From Rhodoferax sp. OV413 (GTDB taxonomy: Bacteria > Pseudomonadota > Gammaproteobacteria > Pseudomonadales > Pseudohongiellaceae): a stretch of DNA of 45,707 bases. This document shows positions 25,740 to 34,726 of the stretch, piece after piece. The first letter of the stretch is position 1. Each line of letters begins with the position of its first letter. The notes under the pieces were generated by a model that saw only the letters and a list, made by a program, of their open reading frames with translations, made no database searches and was not told the origin of the DNA. The stretch spans positions 1 through 45,707 of the forward strand of contig CALQJO020000021.1 of assembly GCA_943330915.2 (NCBI GenBank). The letters run 5' to 3'. Both the position numbers and the translations under genes were made by a program.

Positions 25740-26837
25740 ATGCCGACTGACGCACTATTTAAAGCTTTTAATCACCCCAAACTTACTCTGAAAAATCGTG
25801 TACTGATGGCGCCGATGACCCGGCAGTTTTCACCTGATGGCATACCGGGCACAAACGTGGTGGATTATTACCGTCGACGTGCAGAGGGCGGAGTAGGATT
25901 GATCATTACTGAAGGCACTACGATCAATCACAAGGCAGCATCCTTTGAAAGTAAAATCCCCAATTTCTACAGTGATGAAGCATTGGCAGGTTGGACAAAG
26001 GTTGTTGAGGCCGTTCATCTGGCTGGTGGGAAGATTGCGCCGCAGCTCTGGCATATCGGCTGTGCACGCAAGCCGGGCACAGGCCCGTTTCCGGATTATC
26101 CAAGTGCCACCCCTTCAGGCATGGCTTTGCCTGGCAAACAGACTAGTGAGCCGTTGACAACGGACGAAATCGGCCAGATCGTAAAGGCATTTGCTGATGC
26201 GGCAGGCAATGCCAAACGTATCGGTTTTGACGCTATCGAGATTCACGGCGCGCATGGCTACCTTGTTGATAACTTCCTTTGGGAAGGATTGAACCAGCGC
26301 GAAGACAAGTATGGTGGTTCACGAGCAAAACGCAGCCAGTTTGCAGTGGAGATTGTCCAGGCCATCCGCGCACAGGTGGGCGAGGAATTCCCGATTATCT
26401 TCCGTTTCTCGCAATGGAAACAACAGGACTACAACGCACGGCTGGCCAACACGCCCGAAGAGTTGTTGGAAATTCTGCAGCCTATCTCAGAGGCTGGGGT
26501 GGATATCTTTCATTGCAGTACACGCCGGTTCTGGGAGCCTGAGTTTGCGGGATCCGATCTCAATCTTGCGGGCTGGACACGCAAGTTGCTGAATAAACCG
26601 ACAATTACGGTTGGTAGTGTCAGCCTTAACGAAGAGTTTATTGCAACCTTCATGGGTGGCGAAGCTAAAGGCGTAGACATTAGCGAATTGCTCACACGTC
26701 TGGATGCCAACGAGTTCGACCTTGTTGCTGTGGGTCGTGCTCTGATTGCCAACCCGGACTGGGTGCAGTTGATGCAGTCAGGAAGGCATGACGAACTCAA
26801 AACCTATGATCGAGCGATTCTGGCAGAGCTGATCTGA
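25740..26837 (+). CDS. old yellow enzyme-family NADH:flavin oxidoreductase
   Basis: This FMN-dependent ene-reductase family member has 365 residues in a TIM barrel. It begins with LFKAFNHPKLTLKNRVLMAPMTR (FMN-binding strand), has the substrate-binding HGAHGYLVDNFLW motif with two His residues, the phosphate-binding KPTITVGSV strand and the final VGRALIANPDW loop. No signal peptide or extra iron-sulfur/FAD domain is present, so it is a single-domain cytoplasmic OYE. The substrate is unknown; activated alkenes or nitro compounds are usual in the family. It lies 30 bases past the terminator that follows the pseudogene, so a link to the copper cluster is only positional. It is convergent with rlmL, 10 bases away. 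Confidence 0.9.
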   Translation: MPTDALFKAFNHPKLTLKNRVLMAPMTRQFSPDGIPGTNVVDYYRRRAEGGVGLIITEGTTINHKAASFESKIPNFYSDEALAGWTKVVEAVHLAGGKIAPQLWHIGCARKPGTGPFPDYPSATPSGMALPGKQTSEPLTTDEIGQIVKAFADAAGNAKRIGFDAIEIHGAHGYLVDNFLWEGLNQREDKYGGSRAKRSQFAVEIVQAIRAQVGEEFPIIFRFSQWKQQDYNARLANTPEELLEILQPISEAGVDIFHCSTRRFWEPEFAGSDLNLAGWTRKLLNKPTITVGSVSLNEEFIATFMGGEAKGVDISELLTRLDANEFDLVAVGRALIANPDWVQLMQSGRHDELKTYDRAILAELI

Positions 26838-26847
26838 TTCGTGATCA

Positions 26848-29028
26848 TCAACGTGCCCGTATCAGCCAGGTCTGATGAATGCGGGTGTTGCGCTCAAAGT
26901 CTTTATCCAGACTTTGGGCGCTGTAGTCCTGAACATCAAATTGCTCTGCCACCTGATCATCCATTTTGAAGCGGCGCATGTTGTTGGAGAAAATCAGCAG
27001 GCCACCGGTATTCAGTCTCTTCATACACAGGTCGATGAGCACTGAGTGATCACGCTGAATGTCCAACACATTATCGGTACTTTTTGAGTTTGAGAATGTG
27101 GGAGGATCAAGGAAAATCAGGTCGAACTTATCACGGTACTTTAGCAAGTAGGTGATGCAGTCCAGTTCCACCAGTTCATTCTGGTAAAGATCCAGACCAT
27201 TTAGCTCCAGATTTCGGCGTGCCCAGTTGATATAAGTGCGTGACAGATCAACACTGACTGTGTGACGCGCGCCACCGAGAGCTGCCTGCACGGTCACAGA
27301 CCCCGTGTAACAGAACAGGTTCAAAACATCCTTGCCATGCGCTATTTCATTCACGTAACGACGCATAGGCCGGTGATCAAGAAATAGCCCGGTATCCAGA
27401 TACTTTTCCAGATTCACGATCAGGCGCGCATCGCCTTCATTTACGATGATGTCTTCGCCATCGCGCTCTGTGGGTTGATACTGTTGTTTGCCTTTCTGAC
27501 GCTCGCGCACTTTGATCGCGACCTTGTCTCCGGGCAACTCCATCACATTCTGTACGGCGACCACAGCCTGTTTGCGCCGCTGCGCGGCATCGTCTTCACT
27601 GATGGATGCCGGCGCTTTGTATTCCTGCATATGCACACGAATCACTTGCTTTTCATCTTTGTACAGATCAATGGCAAATGAATACTCGGGCATGTCGGCG
27701 TCGTACAGGCGATAACATTGGATGCCTTTTTGCTGTGCCCAGCGCCCGATGTGCTTGAGATTTTTGCGAAGGCGGTTGGCAAGCATGACGCCGCCTTCAT
27801 CCAGAGCTGCTTCGGTCATGGATTTAATGGTGACCGGCCCGGTGGCCTGACGCTGGTAAATGCTGTCCTCATTGACATGGAACATCAGCAGCTTGGCCGG
27901 TAACGCGCCGTTAAAAAGCGCGTATTGACGGTGGCTGTGCATGCCAATGAGCTTTCCCCATTCCGGGCGTGCGGTGAACACCGCGGCTTCAGCGCCCACG
28001 GCATGAGTGCGGATAAGCTTCCCCAGTTCTTGATAGAGCTGCATGACCTCGGTGTCTTCACCCAGCCGCTCTGCATAAGGCGGGTTAGTCAGCAGCAGAT
28101 CAGGTTTGCGCGCTGGTTTGGCCTCCGTCAGCAGACATGAATCAAATTCAATAAAATCCCAAACGCCGGCGCGTTCAGCGTTTCGTCGTGCCATTCCCAG
28201 GGCGCGCAGATCTTGGTCACTGCCCAGGGCTTGGCCATTCCAGCCTTTGGCAAGCTCACGCCGTGCCATGGCTTCAGCGCGCACCTGTTGATAGGCGTCC
28301 TGGTCATGATGCGGCCACTGAGACAACGTGCCCTCGCGCAACAGTCCTGGCGCAACATCCATGGCCATTAACACCGCTTCTATCAGAATTGTGCCTGCGC
28401 CACACATAGGATCATAAATGACTGCCTGATCCTGCGTCATAATGCGAGGCCATCCGGCGCGCATCAGCAAGGCGGCTGCCAGTGTTTCTTTCATCGGCGC
28501 TTCGCCCTGTTCAAGACGGTAGCCGCGACGGTGCAGGCTTTCGGTCATCAGTTCAATGCCAAGCGTGACACGGTTGCGTTTGATCACCGCGTGAATTCGC
28601 AGATCGGGTTCCTGCTTGGACACATCCGGCCGTGGCAGACCCTGTGCGCGGAACTGATCGACAATGGCATCCTTGATGCGTTGGGCAATAAATTGCGTGT
28701 GGCGCAGCTGATCGGTGGTGCCGGCGGCGCTGATCGCAAAGCTGCTGTCGCTGTCCATGTGCTCAAGCCAGTTGATGCTGTTGGCCACGTCGTATAGTGA
28801 GTCGGCGTCGCTGACCGCACGTTCTTGCAAAATGAGAATGATACGGTTGGCAACCCGCAGATGCATGAGGGCCCGATAAGCCGTCAACAATCTGCCCTTG
28901 AAATAGACACCTGCAACGGTTTGTCTCAACTCGTCAGCGCCACACATACGGAGCTCATCTTCCAGCAGGGACTCAAGGCTTTTGGCGCAGCTGGCAAAAA
29001 AATGCAGCGATTGATGGGTGTCGGACAT
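26848..29028 (-). CDS. rlmL: bifunctional 23S rRNA methyltransferase RlmKL
   Basis: The fused enzyme makes m2G2445 (RlmL part) and m7G2069 (RlmK part) in 23S rRNA. The 726-residue product has an N-terminal THUMP domain, a first methyltransferase with DPMCGAGTIL (from Asp206) and NPPY (315-318), and a second methyltransferase with NLFCYTGS (Cys573) and DPPTF (from Asp641). The start is ATG 29028 (MSDTHQSLHFFASC), which matches the family N terminus; an in-frame extension of 43 residues upstream is basic and unlike the family. It diverges from rlmJ. Confidence 0.95.
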   Translation of the reverse strand: MSDTHQSLHFFASCAKSLESLLEDELRMCGADELRQTVAGVYFKGRLLTAYRALMHLRVANRIILILQERAVSDADSLYDVANSINWLEHMDSDSSFAISAAGTTDQLRHTQFIAQRIKDAIVDQFRAQGLPRPDVSKQEPDLRIHAVIKRNRVTLGIELMTESLHRRGYRLEQGEAPMKETLAAALLMRAGWPRIMTQDQAVIYDPMCGAGTILIEAVLMAMDVAPGLLREGTLSQWPHHDQDAYQQVRAEAMARRELAKGWNGQALGSDQDLRALGMARRNAERAGVWDFIEFDSCLLTEAKPARKPDLLLTNPPYAERLGEDTEVMQLYQELGKLIRTHAVGAEAAVFTARPEWGKLIGMHSHRQYALFNGALPAKLLMFHVNEDSIYQRQATGPVTIKSMTEAALDEGGVMLANRLRKNLKHIGRWAQQKGIQCYRLYDADMPEYSFAIDLYKDEKQVIRVHMQEYKAPASISEDDAAQRRKQAVVAVQNVMELPGDKVAIKVRERQKGKQQYQPTERDGEDIIVNEGDARLIVNLEKYLDTGLFLDHRPMRRYVNEIAHGKDVLNLFCYTGSVTVQAALGGARHTVSVDLSRTYINWARRNLELNGLDLYQNELVELDCITYLLKYRDKFDLIFLDPPTFSNSKSTDNVLDIQRDHSVLIDLCMKRLNTGGLLIFSNNMRRFKMDDQVAEQFDVQDYSAQSLDKDFERNTRIHQTWLIRAR

Positions 29029-29214
29029 AAATGAGCAGGTTTCCTGATTCAGACTAGGTGTTTTCAACAGGCGTGCATGATAATACGAATCCGGCCTCAA
29101 TGCCTGCCGGGATTGCTGGCGGGTTTGCCGACAATAAAAATCGGAAAACTTTGTCATGCCGCTGAGTCAGCCCACTGAGTCAGACCTTATCGCCAAAGAA
29201 TCAAGAGACGCTTT

Positions 29215-30057
29215 ATGCTCAGTTATCGTCATGCGTACCACGCCGGCAATCATGCAGATGTGCTTAAACATCTGGTGCTTCTGGCATTACTGCAGCAGTT
29301 AAGGTCAAAGGAGAAACCCTTTGTGGTGATTGATACCCATGCTGGCAATGGCTTCTACACACTGGACAGCGCCCAGGCGCGCAAAACACGCGAGGCGGAA
29401 AGCGGAGCCTTACCGCTATGGCAACAGCATAAGCAGCACCCATTTGGGCAGCCCCTGTTGCGAGACTATATGAATCTGATTGCCGGCTTTAATCCCTTGT
29501 CTGATGCCAAACACCTAGCTGTGTATCCCGGTTCACCGGCAATCATTCAGTCTCAGTTGCGTGAGCAGGACCGTCTGGCGGTTATGGAATTACATAGCAG
29601 CGAGATTGAAGCCTTGCGCAGCAATTTTCATTTTGATAGCCGTATTGGTATTCATCATCGTGATGGGTTCGAGGGCGCTATTGCATTAACACCACCCAAT
29701 CCCCGACGCGGTCTGGTGTTGATTGATCCTGCGTATGAGGATAAGTCTGATTATCAACGAGTGGCCAAAACCGTCAAGGAGATACACCGGCGCTGGGCAA
29801 CTGGCATGATCGCAGTGTGGTACCCGATGCTGGGTCGCAGCCGGGATCACAGCCCCGCATTGATCCAGCAGCTGAAGTCCTTGCCAGACGTCAGGGTAAT
29901 GGAGTTGACGGTTGGCAATCAGACTGAGGAATTTGGTATGCATGGTTCTGGTATGATTCTGGTCAATACCCCATGGCAGTTTGGCAAGCTTGTGGATGCC
30001 GCCATGAATGAGGTGGCATCGTGTTTAAAGGCCGGTTACCGAGTTAATTTCGGGTAG
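29215..30057 (+). CDS. rlmJ: 23S rRNA (adenine-2030-N6)-methyltransferase
   Basis: RlmJ methylates A2030 of 23S rRNA. The 280-residue protein starts with the highly conserved MLSYRHAYHAGNHADVLKH, followed by the SAM-binding DTHAGNG and the catalytic DPAY motif at residues 171-174. Length and motifs match the family. It is divergent from rlmL. Confidence 0.94.
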   Translation: MLSYRHAYHAGNHADVLKHLVLLALLQQLRSKEKPFVVIDTHAGNGFYTLDSAQARKTREAESGALPLWQQHKQHPFGQPLLRDYMNLIAGFNPLSDAKHLAVYPGSPAIIQSQLREQDRLAVMELHSSEIEALRSNFHFDSRIGIHHRDGFEGAIALTPPNPRRGLVLIDPAYEDKSDYQRVAKTVKEIHRRWATGMIAVWYPMLGRSRDHSPALIQQLKSLPDVRVMELTVGNQTEEFGMHGSGMILVNTPWQFGKLVDAAMNEVASCLKAGYRVNFG

Positions 30058-30080
30058 TGCCTGGGAGAGCGGGGACAATA

Positions 30081-30554
30081 ATGAACATCAGATTTTTAAC
30101 GTTATCGATAGCTTTGCTGATGACGCCCGCCGTTGCGCAGCCGCCGCTGGATGCGACCATGTATTCCGGTAACCATCTTACGCTTGGTGAACTGTTGTCA
30201 GCTGAGCTGCTGACAAGTCATCCGCAAATGAGTGACGGCTCTCATGCTGATTGTTTTCATCTGGATACGGTGCCAGGTAAAGAGTATGCCGTCACGCTAC
30301 GGTCAAGTGTGTTTGACAGTTATCTGATGTTAGGCGCTGGCCCTTGTGCTGATGTGATGCTGGAGCTTGAAAGTGATGACTTCGAAGAAACATCGCTGGA
30401 CGCCCGTATTACCTTCACGGCCGCCCAGAGTCTGTACTCGATTTTTGTAAACAGTTATGACGCCGGCTTTACCGGGGCCTACACGCTGCTGGCAGAAGAA
30501 GTGGTGCTGTCTGCTGAGGCAAATCCCACAGCAGACGCAGTTCCGGCAGAGTGA
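30081..30554 (+). CDS. small secreted protein with PPC-like domain
   Basis: The 157-residue protein has a signal peptide (about 1-19, ending AVAQ), then a single beta-rich domain with features of bacterial pre-peptidase C-terminal (PPC) domains: GKEYAVTLRSSVFDSYLML and a closing YSIFVNSYDAGFTGAYTL. Two cysteines, in HADCFHL and GPCADV, could form a disulfide. No enzyme motif is seen. It starts 23 bases after rlmJ and may be co-transcribed. A periplasmic or surface accessory role is a guess. Confidence 0.65.
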   Translation: MNIRFLTLSIALLMTPAVAQPPLDATMYSGNHLTLGELLSAELLTSHPQMSDGSHADCFHLDTVPGKEYAVTLRSSVFDSYLMLGAGPCADVMLELESDDFEETSLDARITFTAAQSLYSIFVNSYDAGFTGAYTLLAEEVVLSAEANPTADAVPAE

Positions 30555-30596
30555 ATGTTTCGTATCTGAGTGTCTTGCCCTCATTCAAGTGAGCTG

Positions 30597-32150
30597 TCAA
30601 CGCTTGTTACCCAGCCAGATCACTTCATACAGATCACTGCGTTGATCGCGGGCGTTGGTCACTGACCCTTCGTGCCGGACCTGGACCAGTTTGTCGAGAT
30701 CCAGGTCCGCGACCAGCGCCATTTCGGTATTGGGCGTACTCTCTGCAATGACCGCATCATGCGGAAACGCAAAATCGGAGGGTGAGTACACGGCAGACTG
30801 GGCGTACTGAATGTCCACGTTATGCACTTGCGGCAAATTGCCAACGCTTCCCGCGATACACACATAGCATTCATTTTCGATCGCTCTGGCTTGGGCGCAG
30901 CGTTGTACACGCAGAAAGCCATTTTTGGTATCTGTCCAGAATGGCACAAACAAAATGTCCATGCCTTGTTTTGCCAACAGCCGTGATAACTCAGGAAACT
31001 CGACGTCATAACAGATCAGAATGCCGATGCGGCCTGCATCGGTGTCAAATACTTGCAGTCGATCGCCGCCATCAATCACCCAATCGCGCCGTTCATGTGG
31101 CGTAATATGCAGCTTGGCCTGTGAGTCCACGGTGCCATCGCGTCGGCAAAGATAGGCTTTGTTATAGAGGTTGTCGCCCTCCATAACCGGGATACTGCCA
31201 GCGATGATGTTGATGTTGTAGGTGATGGCAAGCTCTGAGAGAGCCTCGATAGATCGCGCTGCAAAGGTTGACAGAAAACGGATGGCCTCAAACTGATTGC
31301 TCTGGTCACCCAGACCCATCAGTGGCGCGTTAAAAAATTCAGGGAACAACACAAAATCCGACTCATAGTCAGCCATCGTGTCAACAAAGTACTCCACCTG
31401 CGATAACCACTCTTCGAAGGACTGGGTCAGTCGCATTTGCCACTGCATCACACCAACCCGTACCACGGTTTTACGTCGTTGACTGGGATCGAGCGTTTCC
31501 GGTTCATACAGAATATTGTTCCATTCCAGCAGCGTTGCATAACCCTGTGACTTTGCATCCTGGGGGTTATAGTCCTTCAGAAGGCGTTTTACTTCAAAGT
31601 CATTGGCCAGCTGAAAACTCAGGATAGGGTCATGTACTTCTTTATGGTCAACCGCTTCGATGTATGCTCTGGGAGAATACTCCTCAGCATGCAAGTGATA
31701 GTTTGTGATGCGACCGCCAGCGAGTATGGCACGCAGATTCATGTCACGGCATAGATCCTTGCGGGCATCGTACAAACGACGTCCTAGCCGCAGGTCGCGA
31801 TATTCTGGGTCAACAAACAGATCCATGCCATATAGTGCATCTCCCTCTGCGTTATGCTTGATTTGTTCGCGGCGGCCGATGAGATCTTCGTAGGTGTGCT
31901 GTCGACTGAAACGGTCATAGTCACAACGGATTGTCAGCGCAGCAGCCACCAGATTGCCAAAGTCTTCAATGACAATCTGGCCTTCAGGGAAGTCGTTAAT
32001 CAATCGTTCAATAGAGCCCTCCGGCCATGCGCCGCCTATGTCCGGATAGACCGCTTCCATCAGTCTGGCGAGTTGCGGGTAGTCGGTTAATGTGAGGTTT
32101 CTGAGTTTCAGGTGTACATCTGAGGGGGTATCGGGGCTCATTGACGGCAT
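30597..32150 (-). CDS. GNAT acetyltransferase-nitrilase fusion (YhcX-like)
   Basis: The 517-residue protein has an N-terminal GNAT N-acetyltransferase domain (about 15-180, with LFVDPEYRDLRLGRRLY as the acetyl-CoA loop region) and a C-terminal carbon-nitrogen hydrolase domain (about 225-510). The nitrilase triad is visible: Glu271 in LFPEFF, Lys346 in AKLHITPHE and Cys380 in ICYDVEFPE. This two-domain arrangement is known from proteins like B. subtilis YhcX, whose substrate is not settled. The ORF begins MPSMSPDTPSD; the second Met at 32141 is an equally possible start. It is convergent with the secreted protein gene and divergent from the PQQ dehydrogenase. Confidence 0.88.
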   Translation of the reverse strand: MPSMSPDTPSDVHLKLRNLTLTDYPQLARLMEAVYPDIGGAWPEGSIERLINDFPEGQIVIEDFGNLVAAALTIRCDYDRFSRQHTYEDLIGRREQIKHNAEGDALYGMDLFVDPEYRDLRLGRRLYDARKDLCRDMNLRAILAGGRITNYHLHAEEYSPRAYIEAVDHKEVHDPILSFQLANDFEVKRLLKDYNPQDAKSQGYATLLEWNNILYEPETLDPSQRRKTVVRVGVMQWQMRLTQSFEEWLSQVEYFVDTMADYESDFVLFPEFFNAPLMGLGDQSNQFEAIRFLSTFAARSIEALSELAITYNINIIAGSIPVMEGDNLYNKAYLCRRDGTVDSQAKLHITPHERRDWVIDGGDRLQVFDTDAGRIGILICYDVEFPELSRLLAKQGMDILFVPFWTDTKNGFLRVQRCAQARAIENECYVCIAGSVGNLPQVHNVDIQYAQSAVYSPSDFAFPHDAVIAESTPNTEMALVADLDLDKLVQVRHEGSVTNARDQRSDLYEVIWLGNKR

Positions 32151-32272
32151 CCTTGTTCGGGCGAGTTGTACAAGGTATCAAATAAGGTTTCTGCCAGCTA
32201 CCGCGTGTTGGATGGAGTACCCGCGATTATGGACTTGCTGCAGGCTCTGGAGTATGCTCTGAGGCCCTTCCA

Positions 32273-32309
32273 GTTGGATGATATTCCAACATTCCGTGAT
32301 TAAAAATCA
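32273..32309. repeat. two adjacent short dyads in a divergent intergenic region
   Basis: GTTGGA/TCCAAC with a 6-base spacer (32273-32290) and TGATT/AATCA with a 3-base spacer (32297-32309) lie between the GNAT-nitrilase start and the PQQ dehydrogenase. They could be regulator sites. The remainder of 32151-32436 shows no gene. Confidence 0.3.
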
Positions 32310-32436
32310 TTCTTTAAGGTGGAATCGATTTTGATCGACAGGGAGTGGACGGGAAGATTCTGCAGATACAGGAATGCTATTAAAAAGAAAACTACAAAGT
32401 CTGAAGCTGTTTTCCGGCTTGATGAGGAGAGTGCAA

Positions 32437-34494
32437 GTGAAGATTAAAAGTAAACGTTTGGCTGGCATGTTTGTCAGCAAGCCTGCGCTAACCGGCCTGA
32501 TTTCCATGGCTGCCGGTGTTGCGCTGGCCGCTCCTGTGCTGGTCTACGCACAGCAGGAAGGTGAGAGCATCGAGTGGCTGACGCTGGGTTCCGATTACGC
32601 TCACACCCGTTACATCCCTGCATCGCAGATCACTCCCGAAAATTTTGAATCCCTGCAGACTGCTTGGACCTGGGATGGCGCAAGCTTCCAGGCTACCAGC
32701 GGTCGCTCAACGCCCAGCTATATTGATGGCATTCTCTACACTGTTGCCGGTGACCGTCGCCACGTTGTGGCAATCGATCCGGAAACAGGTGAGACCCTCT
32801 GGTCGTACCGCGAGCCACATACCTTCCGTCACGAATACTCCATGCGCAAGGACTACGGCAAGGGTGTAGGTTATGCGCAAGTTGACGGTAAAGGCGTTAT
32901 CTACATCATCAGCCCAGGCTTTTTCCTGACAGCACTGGACGCCAAGACTGGCGCGCCACTGGAAGGTTTTGGTCACGAAATCGGTGTTGAAGGTTTCCCT
33001 GAGACCGGCGTCGTGGATCTGCAGAAGATTCTTGCAGAGCAAAATGGATATGAGTTTGACCCTTACTACGGCATTCCACTGGAATCCGGCTACATCACTG
33101 CATCATCACCGCCGATTGTGGTTAATGGCGTGGTAATTGTGGGTAACTCTGCTGAACAGGGCTATAACCAGACCCGTTACGAAAACATCCCCGGTGACAT
33201 TTTGGCATTTGATGCCAAAACCGGCGAGCACGAGTGGACATTCAACATCATCCCCAAGGCCGGAGAGTTTGGCGCAGACACCTGGTTTGATGCGGACGGT
33301 ACACCGATCGAAGATCCGCACTCCTTTACCGGTGAAGTGTCTTCATGGGCACCGATCGCAGCTGATCCTGAGTTGAACATGGTCTATATCCCGACTAACC
33401 CGCCAACCATTGACTTCTATCGCGGTCACATGACCGGTGATGGCCTGTTTGGTACCAGCCTAATCGCACTGGATGTTGCAACGGGTGAGCGCAAGTGGCA
33501 CTTCCAGATGGTTCGCAAAGATGTCTGGAACTATGACACGCCAACGGCACCCGTGCTGCTGGATGTGATGCACAATGGTCAACCGGTCAAAGCGGTTGCC
33601 CAGGTGACCAAGCAGGCGTTCACGTATGTGTTTAACCGTGAAACCGGTGAGCCATTGTGGCCCATCGAGTACCGCGATGTGCCTCAGTCAACTATGCCCG
33701 GTGAGGTATTGGCTGCTCAGCAGCCGTTCCCGACCAAGCCAGCGCCATATGATATGCAAGGTCTGACTCACGACGATTTGATCGACTACACGCCTGCGTT
33801 GCGAGCAGAGGCAATAGAAGCGATCAAGGACTTCAAGATTGGCCCATTGTTCAATCCGCCATTACACACAGACAACACTGAAGGCTATGTTGCAGCTCTT
33901 TGGTGTCCGGGCGACGTTGGTGGTGTAAACATTGACGGTCCTGCTGCGGGTGATCCAACCACCGGTACGCTGTTTGTTGTTTCCCGCAAGGGTTGCACCA
34001 ACCGTATTATGGCAGCCGCGCAAGAACGTGATGCCCAGCTCGAATTGCCCACAGGTGAAACCTTTGCTCAGTATGCCGCTCTGCGTTCCGCGCTTGTGCG
34101 AGGCCCGCAAGGTCTGCCACTGTTCAAGCCGCCCTACAGCCGTCTGACTGCAATCGACTTGAATACCGGTGAGCACAAGTGGTGGATACCCATCGGTGAG
34201 ACCCCCGATCGCGTCAAAAACCACCCTGCACTTGCGGGTATTGATGTTGGTAACACCGGTACCGGTAATGTTGCTCCAATGACAGTGACTGCAACCATGC
34301 TCATGTACTCCAGCGTTTCCAGCGATGGCACGCCGACACTGTTTGCTGTCAACAAAGACACGGGCGAGCAGTTTGGCAAAGTGACAACTCCGGATGTCAG
34401 CCGCTACGGCATGATGAACTTCCAGCACGAAGGCAAGCAGTATGTTGTTCTTCAGACTGGCAGCACATTGACTGCGATGGCTCTGCCGGATTGA
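32437..34494 (+). CDS. periplasmic PQQ-dependent dehydrogenase
   Basis: This beta-propeller quinoprotein oxidises a sugar or alcohol in the periplasm and passes electrons toward the respiratory chain. The start is taken as GTG 32437, with GAGGAG at 32424-32429; it gives a signal peptide MKIKSKRLAGMF through APVLVYA. The upstream ATG 32374 has no good ribosome binding site. The 685-residue product shows repeated propeller strands (DPETGETLWSY, DAKTGEHEWTF, DVATGERKWHF, NRETGEPLWPI, DLNTGEHKWWI, NKDTGEQF) and the DVWNYDTPTAPVLLD segment, where membrane glucose dehydrogenases keep a catalytic Asp. There is no CXXCH, so it is not a quinohaemoprotein. PQQ synthesis genes are not in this window. 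The substrate cannot be read off. Confidence 0.85.
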   Translation: MKIKSKRLAGMFVSKPALTGLISMAAGVALAAPVLVYAQQEGESIEWLTLGSDYAHTRYIPASQITPENFESLQTAWTWDGASFQATSGRSTPSYIDGILYTVAGDRRHVVAIDPETGETLWSYREPHTFRHEYSMRKDYGKGVGYAQVDGKGVIYIISPGFFLTALDAKTGAPLEGFGHEIGVEGFPETGVVDLQKILAEQNGYEFDPYYGIPLESGYITASSPPIVVNGVVIVGNSAEQGYNQTRYENIPGDILAFDAKTGEHEWTFNIIPKAGEFGADTWFDADGTPIEDPHSFTGEVSSWAPIAADPELNMVYIPTNPPTIDFYRGHMTGDGLFGTSLIALDVATGERKWHFQMVRKDVWNYDTPTAPVLLDVMHNGQPVKAVAQVTKQAFTYVFNRETGEPLWPIEYRDVPQSTMPGEVLAAQQPFPTKPAPYDMQGLTHDDLIDYTPALRAEAIEAIKDFKIGPLFNPPLHTDNTEGYVAALWCPGDVGGVNIDGPAAGDPTTGTLFVVSRKGCTNRIMAAAQERDAQLELPTGETFAQYAALRSALVRGPQGLPLFKPPYSRLTAIDLNTGEHKWWIPIGETPDRVKNHPALAGIDVGNTGTGNVAPMTVTATMLMYSSVSSDGTPTLFAVNKDTGEQFGKVTTPDVSRYGMMNFQHEGKQYVVLQTGSTLTAMALPD

Positions 34495-34535
34495 TGCCGA
34501 TGAAATAGATGACCAGTTGGTCGGTCTGATGAATA

Positions 34536-34573
34536 AAAACCCGCTTTAGCGAAAGCTCGGCGGGTTTTTTTTT
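34536..34573 (+). terminator. intrinsic terminator after the PQQ dehydrogenase
   Basis: ACCCGC (34539-34544) pairs with GCGGGT (34560-34565), flanked by AAAA and a T-run reaching 34573. Confidence 0.85.
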
Positions 34574-34669
34574 GGGGCTTGAATAACTGTGATCTTGTTA
34601 AGGCCGGCACAAAGTGTGTTTGCCGGGTTTAACTCAGTCATGCTCAAGCAAATAAATGCTTTGATGCTA

Positions 34670-34692
34670 AAATGATATGATGTAGCATATTT
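34670..34692 (+). promoter_or_regulatory. candidate Zur (zinc uptake regulator) box
   Basis: AAATG and CATATTT are separated by ATATGATGTAG, giving a site close to the gammaproteobacterial Zur palindrome pattern (AAATG-TTATANTATAA-CATTT), with five mismatches outside the variable centre by my count. It lies 35 bases before the TonB receptor start. A separate perfect repeat, ATGCTA-N13-TAGCAT (34664-34688), overlaps it. The site fits the zinc-binding features of the downstream receptor. Confidence 0.5.
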
Positions 34693-34726
34693 TCGTGTTC
34701 AACATCATGTGGTCAGGGAAAATCCT

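Noticed and set aside
29029-29157. Extended N terminus of RlmL
   Set aside because: The added 43 residues are basic and absent from the family; ATG 29028 matches the expected start.
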